Source of the DNA: Ectopseudomonas oleovorans
GTDB taxonomy: Bacteria; Pseudomonadota; Gammaproteobacteria; Pseudomonadales; Pseudomonadaceae
Assembly: GCF_003052605.1 (NCBI RefSeq)
Contig: NZ_QASO01000063.1
Location: forward strand, 1-44,414
Reading direction: 5' to 3'
Length of the DNA stretch: 44,414 bases
Below are positions 16,607-23,240 of this stretch, piece by piece. The translations under genes were made by a program, and so were the position numbers. The notes beneath the pieces are model-generated. The model saw only the letters and a list, made by a program, of their open reading frames with translations. It ran no database searches and was not told the origin of the DNA. Numbering within the stretch: position 1 is the stretch's first letter; every line of letters begins with the position of its first letter.

Positions 16607-16664
16607 GAAAATGATGATTTATCATCCTTCATAAGCGCTTGAATGATGATAAATCATCATTTTC
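16607..16664. repeat. Perfect 20-bp inverted repeat downstream of hipA
   Basis: Arms at 16607-16626 and 16645-16664 are exact inverted complements around an 18-base spacer that itself holds the palindrome aagcgctt. Each arm also contains a smaller palindrome (GATGA-TTTA-TCATC), so the whole reads as four half-sites. It is AT-rich and lies about 210 bases beyond the hipA stop. It could be an extended hairpin, a regulator site or the scar of an inverted insertion. 16665-16872 contains a 68-codon minus-strand frame that I do not trust. Confidence 0.6.
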
Positions 16665-16872
16665 AGTGAGCGCCGACAGGGGATGGAGTTTCGGGCTGCT
16701 CCGGTTTTCTACCCTGTTGGGTGGCTTTGGCAGGCTTGTCGTAGGGCGAGGCTGGTTCTTTTGCCTGGAAGCGACGTGATGCCAGGACTATCAGCCAAGT
16801 CCGGTTGCATGGCTCGGCGCCAATTCGATGAAAACGGCGCCAGTCCCGAGTTCGGAGTTGGGCCCGCATCCA

Positions 16873-18147
16873 TCAGGCTGAGTCCTCACCGTCTGTCAGG
16901 CGTCGAGTTGTCAGGGCAGCCCGTTGCTCGATCAAGATGACGATCTGCTCGATCAGTGGCTCTCCCGCAAACAGCGGCGTCGCTTGCAAGGTGCGCGAAA
17001 CCTTAGGCAGAGCCTGCGCCATGCCAAGGATTCGCTTGCGGGTCTGCGCGCGTGCCAGCCCGGCGGCCTCGGCAAATTGCTCCCAGTGCCGGGACTGAAC
17101 TTCGCTAAACTTGTACATGCTGCCCAGTTTCATCGCCATCTTCGGGGTAAGGCTCGGGTAGATGGCGGTCGACAGTACATCGTAGAGCGGGGCCAGAGTC
17201 GGTGCGGCCTGGGATGACGGGGGCGCGTACAGCAGCGAGAAGTTCTTGGCGTGTGCGTCGTGGTTGCCGACCAGGGCGTTGAACACCACGTAGTCCAGCA
17301 GGTGCAGCACTTGGGGGGCGCTGGGGCGGGTGATGCGCCGCAGCAGATCGAAGCAGGCTTTCAGATCGGGCCCACCCTCGTTCTGGTACTTCATTTCCGG
17401 CACCACGCCGAGTGCCTGGCAGAAATCCTCCTGATGCAAGCGAACCGGGTTGCCTTGAGCATCGCGCTGGCGGTCATAACGTGTGACCAGCAGGAAGCAG
17501 CAGTCGCCAGCCTTATGAATCCGTGCTTCGGCGGTTGGCAACTTCATCGCACGGGCCAGAGCGAGACAGAAGCCCTCATTGATCACGCTGTCCTCGACTG
17601 CGTGTATCGGCGGTTTCAGGATATGCGTGCTGGGGTATCCTCCCAGAGGCAAGCCTATGCGCTGTCCGTCGAAAACCACCGGCAGTTTGTCCTGAGCACC
17701 AGCGAGCGACAGGCGCAGGCCGTCCTGGCCAGCCAACATCGGGCGGCGGGGCAACTCGTCCAGGATGGCGGACAGTCTTTGATCGTCCAGCCACAGCACT
17801 TCGCCCTCGCTGCCGATCTGAGGGACTGCATCCTTTGGCAAGAATGTGATGGCCCCGGCGCACTCGCCGCCAATGGCATTCAGCAAGGCGAAATCGTTCT
17901 GCCTCGACACTTGAAACTGCTGAGCGATCAGTCGCCGCAAATGGCCTTCCGGTAACAACCCGGCAAAGAAAGGTCGAGTACGAATGTCATCGAAGGAGGC
18001 AGCCTGAAGCGGCAAGGAGCACGACAGTGCGACTGCGTTTGGGGTGGCCAGCCAGCTGGCGTGATAACAAAAGCTCAGGCGACCATCTAGCAGTGACAAG
18101 GTGCCGACTTTGTCGGCGAACAGCCAGACTTCGAGTTCATGCGCCAT
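16873..18147 (-). CDS. hipA: HipA-family Ser/Thr kinase toxin
   Basis: 424 residues of the HipA two-domain kinase. N-terminal HipA_N about 1-100 (ELEVWLFADKVGTL and FFAGLLPEGHLRRL). The kinase part shows the glycine-rich loop RLSLAGAQDKLPVV with Ser147 in the position of the autophosphorylated Ser of E. coli HipA, the ATP-binding Lys178 in THILKPP, the catalytic Asp297 and Asn302 in NHDAHAKNFSL, and the metal Asp323 in LYDVLST, so an active enzyme is likely. E. coli HipA phosphorylates glutamyl-tRNA synthetase and halts growth; targets of others differ. The gene overlaps hipB by 11 bases (18137-18147), the usual antitoxin-first order. Start ATG 18147. Confidence 0.9.
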   Translation of the reverse strand: MAHELEVWLFADKVGTLSLLDGRLSFCYHASWLATPNAVALSCSLPLQAASFDDIRTRPFFAGLLPEGHLRRLIAQQFQVSRQNDFALLNAIGGECAGAITFLPKDAVPQIGSEGEVLWLDDQRLSAILDELPRRPMLAGQDGLRLSLAGAQDKLPVVFDGQRIGLPLGGYPSTHILKPPIHAVEDSVINEGFCLALARAMKLPTAEARIHKAGDCCFLLVTRYDRQRDAQGNPVRLHQEDFCQALGVVPEMKYQNEGGPDLKACFDLLRRITRPSAPQVLHLLDYVVFNALVGNHDAHAKNFSLLYAPPSSQAAPTLAPLYDVLSTAIYPSLTPKMAMKLGSMYKFSEVQSRHWEQFAEAAGLARAQTRKRILGMAQALPKVSRTLQATPLFAGEPLIEQIVILIEQRAALTTRRLTDGEDSA

Positions 18148-18391
18148 GGCGAGTGGTCTCTGCTGTAGTTGGCGATTCGGGAAGTCCGGCCAGTTGCACC
18201 CGTCCACCCAGGGCATCGATTACACGGAGCACCTGTTCCAGCCGCACCGTGGGCTTGCCTGCCTCCAGATCGACCACAAAGCGCACGCCAACCCCGGCGG
18301 CCAAGGCCAGATCGGATTGCGTCAGGCCTAGCTGCTTGCGTGCTGCTCTCAGGGCTGCGCCGAGTGCTTGTGTGGAGTCGATATGAATCAT
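18137..18391 (-). CDS. hipB: HipB-type XRE antitoxin and autorepressor
   Basis: 84 residues. HTH at about 15-68: ALRAARKQLGLTQSDLALAAGVGVRFVVDLEAGKPTVRLEQVLRVIDALG, the classic HipB pattern, followed by a short tail. It should neutralise HipA and repress the operon. The ATG at 18391 is chosen over 18445, because the upstream extension would span the operator at 18408-18421. Its three near-palindromic operators upstream and the promoter between them fit autoregulation. The 11-base overlap with hipA suggests translational coupling. Confidence 0.88.
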   Translation of the reverse strand: MIHIDSTQALGAALRAARKQLGLTQSDLALAAGVGVRFVVDLEAGKPTVRLEQVLRVIDALGGRVQLAGLPESPTTAETTRHGA

Positions 18392-18407
18392 GGCCTGCTC
18401 GATTATT

Positions 18408-18521
18408 TTCCTGATCGGGAAATTATTCGGCTGGTACCGCGCCAATGCAAGCTAATCTTCCTGATCGGGAAAATTATGAGTGTTTAGGCTGATGCACTGG
18501 TGAATTATTCCTGATCGGGAA
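18408..18521 (-). promoter_or_regulatory. hipBA promoter with three near-palindromic operators at exact 50-bp spacing
   Basis: TTCCTGATCGGGAA occurs identically at 18408-18421, 18458-18471 and 18508-18521. The sequence is palindromic apart from one T/C pair (TTCCyGATCrGGAA). The starts differ by exactly 50 bases. A sigma-70-like promoter lies between sites 1 and 2 on the minus strand: -35 TTGCAT (18450-18445), 17 bases, -10 AATAAT (18427-18422). Site 1 covers the expected start of transcription and site 2 ends 7 bases upstream of the -35. HipB is the likely ligand, and looping between sites is possible (inference). 18522-18698 shows no gene. Confidence 0.75.
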
Positions 18522-18698
18522 CGAGAGGTGGTGGATTACCAGTACAGGGGGGAGGAGGGGCAGGATGGCGTGGCTGGGACAGGCTTTCAGGCCGCCCTGC
18601 CGCTGGCCGTTGCTGCTGTTGGAGACTGGTTCATTATTAGTCGATGGCTCCGTCCTTATAAGGGTGGGCGGCTGCCGGCACTGCTGCGTTGGGCACCC

Positions 18699-18866
18699 TC
18701 AATGACCACTGCCGAAGTGCCCCTTCGGCATCTCATTGGTGATCACCCGCGCGTTGGTGATAGGTGCACCCAGTGAGCGCGAGATTGCCTCGCTGACTTC
18801 ACGGATCATCGTTTCCTTTTGCTCCCCGCTGCGGCCTTCGAGGATATGGATCTGGACAATCGGCAT
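18699..18866 (-). CDS. 4-oxalocrotonate tautomerase, C-terminally shortened paralogue
   Basis: 55 residues, against 62-63 usual. [20 protein letters not shown] gives the catalytic Pro1 (after Met removal) and Arg11; Arg39 (NARVIT) and Phe50 (KGHFGSGH) are also in place, so chemistry could be retained, but the C-terminal beta segment (GIGGE..SKLRR type) that helps pack the hexamer is replaced by SGH and a stop. The intact paralogue is at 29390. This copy is the last gene of the collapsed duplicate meta operon; a terminator-like hairpin precedes it. Native role: ketonisation of 2-hydroxymuconate. Confidence 0.8.
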   Translation of the reverse strand: MPIVQIHILEGRSGEQKETMIREVSEAISRSLGAPITNARVITNEMPKGHFGSGH

Positions 18867-18881
18867 GTAATGATTCCTCGG

Positions 18882-18909
18882 TAAAAAAGCCCCAGCCAGA
18901 GGCTGGGGC
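18882..18909 (-). terminator. Hairpin with U-run between decarboxylase remnant and tautomerase
   Basis: On the minus strand GCCCCAGCC, a 2-base loop and GGCTGGGGC (18909-18890) are followed by six T residues (18888-18883), a good intrinsic terminator. A GC-rich hairpin stands in the same place in the intact operon (29348-29366). The tautomerase 16 bases later would need read-through or its own promoter. Confidence 0.75.
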
Positions 18910-18919
18910 GAAAGGGGGC

Positions 18920-19032
18920 TCAGACGAAGCGGGTAGTGATGCTGCCGGTCATGATGAAGGTATACCGGTCGGGAGGTGCTCGCTGTGCTCGGCGAGGGCC
19001 AGCACCTGTTCGCGGGGCAGGGTACGGTTCAT
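18920..19032 (-). pseudogene. 4-oxalocrotonate decarboxylase, internal deletion remnant
   Basis: [16 protein letters not shown] (start 19032) matches the first 16 residues of the intact decarboxylase at 28540. The sequence then jumps to the C-terminal [15 protein letters not shown] region and, after a frameshift, ends in ITTRFV and TGA at 18920. More than 200 codons are lost. The ATG overlaps the stop of the preceding chimeric gene (ATGA at 19029-19032), the coupling that the parental operon would have had. No function is possible. Confidence 0.85.
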
Positions 19033-19847
19033 GCAGTCACCTTCAGGTTCTGACGGGCCTTGGCCATATCGAGGGCCAGGTCTTCGATCATGTCTTCCTG
19101 GCCACCGACGGTACCGCGGCGGCCAAGCTCTACGAGGATGTCACGGGCCGGCACGCCGTACTTCTTCTCGGCGCGCTGGGCGAACAGCAGGAACGAGCTG
19201 TACACGCCGGCGTAGCCCAGGGTCAGGGCATCGCGGTCGACGCGGATCGGCTGGTCCATCAGCGGCACCACCAGGTCCTCGGCGACGTCCATGATCTTGT
19301 ACAGGTCGATGCCGGTTTCGGCGCCCATGCGCGCCAGCACGGCGCAGAGCACTTCCAGCGGGGTGTTGCCGGCACCGGCGCCGAGGCCTGTCACCGAGCC
19401 GTCGATGCGCACGGCACCGGCCTCGATGGCGGCCAGCGAGTTGGCGATGGCCATGCCCATGTTGTGGTGGCCGTGGAAGCCGACCTGGGTGGCCGGGTTC
19501 AGCTCGGCGCGCAGCATGCCGATCTTCTGGCTGACCTCGTCGGGCAGCATGTAGCCGGCCGAGTCGGTGCAGTAGATGCAGTTGGCGCCGTAGCTTTCCA
19601 TCAGGCGGGCCTGCTCGAGGATCTTCTCGGGGCTGGTCATGTGCGCCATCATCAGGAAGCCGACGGTGTCGACGCCCATCTTGGCGGCCATGCCGATGTG
19701 CTGCTCGGAGACGTCGGCCTCGGTGCAGTGGGTGGCGACGCGCATGAAGTCGCCGGCCTTGACCGGCTCCAGCTGCTCCACGGGCTCGCGGCTGAGCATT
19801 GCCTGGTAGAGATCCTCGCCGAGCTGGTTGATCAGCTCTTGATTCAT
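19029..19847 (-). CDS. In-frame hydratase-aldolase chimera left by operon collapse
   Basis: 272 residues, open throughout. Residues 1 to about 24 ([20 protein letters not shown] and four more) match the start of 2-oxopent-4-enoate hydratase; 26-37 ([12 protein letters not shown]) match hydratase residues 236-247; from 38 ([14 protein letters not shown]) on they match 4-hydroxy-2-oxovalerate aldolase from residue 113 to its end. Two deletions thus removed the middle of the hydratase, its last residues, the whole acetaldehyde dehydrogenase and the first third of the aldolase. Arg17, Asp18 and His21 of the aldolase are lost, although the metal pair (HGHHN) remains, so aldol cleavage is not expected. 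The joins lie in short similar GC-rich stretches. It may be expressed as an inert protein. Confidence 0.85.
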   Translation of the reverse strand: MNQELINQLGEDLYQAMLSREPVEQLEPVKAGDFMRVATHCTEADVSEQHIGMAAKMGVDTVGFLMMAHMTSPEKILEQARLMESYGANCIYCTDSAGYMLPDEVSQKIGMLRAELNPATQVGFHGHHNMGMAIANSLAAIEAGAVRIDGSVTGLGAGAGNTPLEVLCAVLARMGAETGIDLYKIMDVAEDLVVPLMDQPIRVDRDALTLGYAGVYSSFLLFAQRAEKKYGVPARDILVELGRRGTVGGQEDMIEDLALDMAKARQNLKVTA

Positions 19848-20461
19848 GCGAATTTTTCCCGAGAGATGTCGGCCTCAGCGAGGAAGTCCTCGACCAGACG
19901 GGCGAAACGACCGGCATGTTCGATCTGGGTCCAGTGGCCGCACTGGCCGAAGACGTGCAGCTGGCTGCGCGGCAGCCACTGGGCGAGGGTCAGCGAGGCC
20001 TCGAGCGGGATGATCTGGTCCTCGCGGCCGTGGATGACCAGGGCCTCGTGGGGCAGGGCACGGATGTCGGCCTCCTTGCTGGCCAGGTCGTCGACGCCGT
20101 GCTGGCGCGGCGCCGGGAACATGGCGGAGAACGACTCCTGGAAGCCCGGACGGATGCTGGCCTGGTAGCGCAGCTCGGCCAGTTCGTCGTTGACCAGATT
20201 GCGGTCGTAGGCGAACACGTCGAGCAGCTGGCGCATGTTGGCCAGCGACGGGGTGTAGCCCCACGCCGCTTCCAGGCCGGCAGTGATCGGGAAGCTCACG
20301 CCGACGCTGCCCATCAGCACCAGCCGGCGCACGCGCTCGGGGTGAAGGATGGCCAGCGCCAGGCCGCCGCCGAACGAGTTGCCGACGATGTCGGCCTGGG
20401 CGATGCCGAGGGCGTCGAGCACTCCGATGGCATGTTCGACCCAGCGCTGCTGGCTGTACTG
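19844..20461 (-). pseudogene. 2-hydroxymuconic semialdehyde hydrolase, N-terminus missing
   Basis: The last about 205 residues of an XylF/DmpD-type alpha/beta hydrolase. The nucleophile elbow GNSFGGG, the acid in HGREDQIIP and the His in FGQCGHWTQ are present. The homology begins at QYSQQRWVEHAIG (20461) and is directly abutted by nahG sequence on the other strand; about 80 N-terminal residues with the HGSGPG oxyanion motif are absent, and three residues are missing after GGGLALA. Only internal GTG starts exist (20422). The stop overlaps the ATG of the chimera. The intact operon at 23-29 kb has no hydrolase, so this is the only trace of that step in the window. Confidence 0.85.
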
Positions 20462-20462
20462 C

Positions 20463-21237
20463 GGCTACCTGGGGGCCAGCATCGCTACCGGCGTGGGCCG
20501 GTCCTCGGTGCACCGGGCGGACTTCCTCGACGCGCTGGTTACCCAACTGCCTGAAGGTATCGCCCAATTCAGCAAGCGCGCCACCCAGGTCGAGCAGCAG
20601 GGCGACGAGGTGCGCGTGCTGTTCACTGAAGGCACGGATTACCGCTGTGACCTGCTGATCGGCGCCGACGGCATCAAGTCCGCGCTGCGCAGCCATGTCC
20701 TGGAGGGGCTGGGCGTGGCTCCGCAGGCGCCACGCTTCACCGGTACCCGCGCCTGCGCGAAGCCTATCGGGCCCACGGCATCGACGAGCACCTGGTGGAC
20801 GTGCCGCAGATGTACTTGGGGCTCGACGGCCATATCCTCACCATCCCGGTAAAGCATGGCCGCATCATCAACGTGGTGGCCTTCATCTCCGACCGCAGTC
20901 AGCCGGAGCCCACCTGGCCCGCGGATGCCCCTTGGGTGCGCGAGACGAGCCAGCGCGAGATGCTCGACGCCTTCACCGGCTGGGGTGACGCGGCGCGCGT
21001 CCTGCTGGAGTGCATCCCGGCGCCAACCCTCTGGGCACTGCACGACCTGGCGGAGCTGCCGGGCTACGTGCACGGCCGGGTCGCCCTGATCGGCGATGCC
21101 GCCCACGCCATACTGCCGCACCAGGGCGCCGGTGCCGGCCAAGGGCTTGAGGACGCCTACTTCCTCGCCCGCCTGCTGGGCGATGCGCGGGCCGATGCCG
21201 GCAACCTCGCCGAGCTGCTCGAAGCCTACGACGCCCT
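20463..21237 (+). pseudogene. nahG: Salicylate 1-monooxygenase (nahG) middle and C-terminal part, frameshifted
   Basis: Frame A, 20463-20746, reads YLGASIATGVGRSSVHRADF, then the DG motif in DLLIGADGIKSALRSHVLEG, up to RFTGT. About ten codons (the CAYRG region) are then deleted with a frameshift, and frame B from about 20747 continues with REAYRAHGIDEHLVDVPQMY to GRVALIGDAAHAILPHQGAG and EAYDALA, near 21237. There it runs into the IS481 transposase, losing the last about 50 residues. The N-terminal part is found 1.6 kb further on (22815-23063), in the wrong order. The enzyme would convert salicylate to catechol; here it is dead. A plausible parent is a NAH7-type nahG. Confidence 0.88.
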
Positions 21238-22084
21238 GGCCAAGTGGCGCTCGCGCTCGACGACAGCTGACAAGCCTATGGGGCCTGCCAAGCCGCGTAG
21301 CGCCAAGCTCTCGGATGCTGAAGAAACGATGGTGGTCGAGTTCAGGCGCCGTACCCTGCTTCCACTGGACGACCTGCTGGGGCATGTGCGCGAAATCCTC
21401 CCCCAGTTGACACGTAGTGCCTTGCATCGCTGCTTTGTGCGCCACGGCATCAGCAGGCTGCCCAGTAGTGACCTGGACGGAGCAAAGCGTGGAAAATTTG
21501 CGCCAACCGAAATTGGCTACCTGCACATCGACAGCTGTGAACTCCGCCTGGAACAGGGAAAACAGCACATGTTCCTGGCGATTGATCGCGTCACCAAGTA
21601 CACCCATGTGGCGTTCTTCGATGCTGCGACAAAAAAGAACGGAGCGGCGTTTCTCGAGGAGGTGGTGGCGGTCTACCCCTACACGATTCACACCGTCCTC
21701 ACGGACAACGGCGTGGCATTTACTGAACAGCCACGGTATCGAAACGGCCAAACTAATCGCTTTGGTGGGCATATTTTCGACCGTGTCTGCCGGGAGCATG
21801 GCATCAAGCACAAGCTCACCAAGCCCTATCACCCGTGGGCCAACGGACAGGTCGAGCGGATGAACCGTACCGTGAAAGAAGCCACTATCAAGTCATTCCA
21901 CTACCCGGACTTCGATGCGCTGAAAGCCCATGTGCGGGCCTTCGTTACGGCATACAACTTTGCCAAGCACCTGAAAGCCCTGAGGTGGCGTACCCCGTTC
22001 AAAACGATCTGCGATGCCTGGACTCGAACGCCGGATCGCTTCAAGCTTGAACCGCACCACCTCATTCCGGGACCACACACCTAG
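21238..22084 (+). mobile_element. IS481-family transposase, N-terminus lost, fused to nahG
   Basis: About 280 residues in the same frame as the nahG tail. It starts within the HTH (AKWRSRSTTADKPMG), followed by LPLDDLLGHVREILPQLTRSALHRC and the DDE core: YLHIDSCELRLEQGKQHMFLAIDRVTKYT (first Asp), HTVLTDNGVAFT (second Asp), PWANGQVERMNRTVKEAT (Glu). The stop is at 22084 and the remaining end is short. About 40 N-terminal residues and that IS end are gone, so it cannot transpose as it stands, although a fused ORF of 429 codons (20795-22084) remains open. Confidence 0.85.
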
Positions 22085-22091
22085 GTTTCAC

Positions 22092-22475
22092 ATGGGAACA
22101 GCTCCAGAAATGCCAAAGTTGATGTATTCGGCGTTAGTGCTGGCTATGAGTAAGGCTCGCTATGATAGCCTTCCTACCGACCTCCAGCAGATCATCGACG
22201 CCAACAGCGGACGCACGCTTTCGGGGTATGCAGGACGCCTATGGGATACTTATGGAACGGATGCGGGGCATCGACTTGCATATGAGAAAAATAACGATGT
22301 CATGGTCCTGGATACCCAAGAGCAGAATCGGTGGATGGAGCTCGCTCGCAGTCTAGACGGAGACTGGGTAAGTGAGGCCGGGAAGCAGGGATACGCCAAT
22401 GGCATAGGGTTACTCAAAGAGGCTCGCCAGATGGTCGAAAAGTACAACTCCGTCACACCGGCCAGACCCCAGTGA
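22092..22475 (+). pseudogene. TRAP transporter substrate-binding protein (DctP-like), C-terminal fragment
   Basis: 127 residues from ATG 22092. EMPKLMYSALVLAMSKARYDSLPTDLQQIIDANSGRTLS is the typical DctP C-lobe segment, followed by helical stretches to the end at PARPQ. The signal peptide and the first two-thirds are absent. It starts immediately after the IS481 remnant, so the element or a deletion cut the gene. Beyond it, 22474-22551 opens a short frame (MKYNRQLMQASIWDRLN) that I could not identify; no permease follows. Confidence 0.75.
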
Positions 22476-22595
22476 TGAAGTACAACCGCCAACTGATGCA
22501 GGCGAGCATTTGGGACCGCCTGAACATCGCCGGCATCGTCGGCGTGCAGGTGAGTCGGCCTCGACGAGGCGCCCAAGGGCTACGGCGAATTCGAT

Positions 22596-22661
22596 GCGTC
22601 GATCCACCAGCAACTGGTTGAACACCACCAGCAGGTTCAACTCCAGGTCACGCAGTTCCAT
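22596..22661 (-). pseudogene. nahR: nahR (LysR-type salicylate activator), first 22 codons only
   Basis: MELRDLELNLLVVFNQLLVD plus RR matches the start of NahR, the salicylate-responsive activator of nah and sal operons. After that the frame continues into unrelated sequence. It is divergent from the nahG N-terminus at 22815, as nahR and nahG are in NAH7-type plasmids, with a 153-base region between. The regulator itself is gone. Confidence 0.8.
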
Positions 22662-22814
22662 GGAACCTCGCTTGGGTCATCGCCGACGCTCCGCCGGGCT
22701 GGCAGGGACATTCACAATGTCAATAGTTTGTATGGTGTTTGGTGCATTTATCAATAGTGCTGGCTTCGCCATGATCGTTCATACCCAAACAACAAAACCA
22801 TCACGGGTACCAGC
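22662..22814 (+). promoter_or_regulatory. nahR-nahG intergenic region, probable relic of the sal promoter
   Basis: The 153 bases between the nahR and nahG starts hold a lower-GC patch with ATTCACAATGTCAAT (around 22711-22725), which has the T-N11-A outline of LysR-type sites and resembles the start of the published NahR box. No functional claim can be made without alignment; the downstream gene is dead. Confidence 0.4.
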
Positions 22815-23063
22815 ATGAACAACAAACCTGCCTTGCCCATCGGCATCACCGGCGTCGGCATTTCCTGCGTCGGCCTGGCACTGAATCTGTGCCGCCATTC
22901 CCATCTCCAGGTACAGCTGTTCGAGTCCGCGCCGGCATTCGGCGAGGTGGGTGCCTGCGTGTCCTTCGGCCCCAACGCGGTGCGCGCCATCGCCGGCCTG
23001 GGTCTAGGCGAGGCCTATCTGCAGGTCGCCGACCGTACGCCGGAGCCCTGGCAGGACGTGTGA
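22815..23063 (+). pseudogene. nahG: Salicylate 1-monooxygenase (nahG) N-terminal fragment
   Basis: 82 residues: the FAD site is ITGVGISCVGLALNLCRHSH (canonical GxGxxG is altered, IGGL changed to SCVG), followed by QLFESAPAFGEVGACVSFGPN and GLGEAYLQVADRTPEPWQDV, then TGA. The next part of NahG (from about residue 93) is at 20463. A 19-codon open tail in another frame (DAGVPKKFVIDPHRIFSTA, ending 23121) follows directly; it looks like the C-terminus of some other gene. 23122-23240 is the leader of the dioxygenase gene with a GAGGTG ribosome-binding site. Confidence 0.85.
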
Positions 23064-23240
23064 CGCCGGCGTACCGAAGAAATTCGTCATCGACCCGCAC
23101 CGTATCTTCAGCACCGCCTGAGCAAGTGCTTCGATCCATTTCTTGTAACCAGTTCGCTGAGCGACCTCACGATTGAGAGCCGCGCTCCGAAACAGCCAAC
23201 CAGTTTTTAAATAACAACGATAAATACAAGAGGTGCCGAA

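Noticed and set aside
16663..16869. 68-codon minus-strand frame after hipA
   Set aside because: No ribosome-binding site, no family resemblance, lies in debris; the neighbouring frames are equally open.
19029..19847. The chimera as a new bifunctional hydratase-aldolase
   Set aside because: The hydratase active site and the aldolase Arg17/Asp18/His21 are missing, so neither reaction is expected.
20795..22084. 429-codon open frame spanning nahG tail and IS481 transposase as one gene
   Set aside because: It is a joint of two unrelated families in frame by chance; the start is a GTG inside nahG. Listed as two remnants instead.
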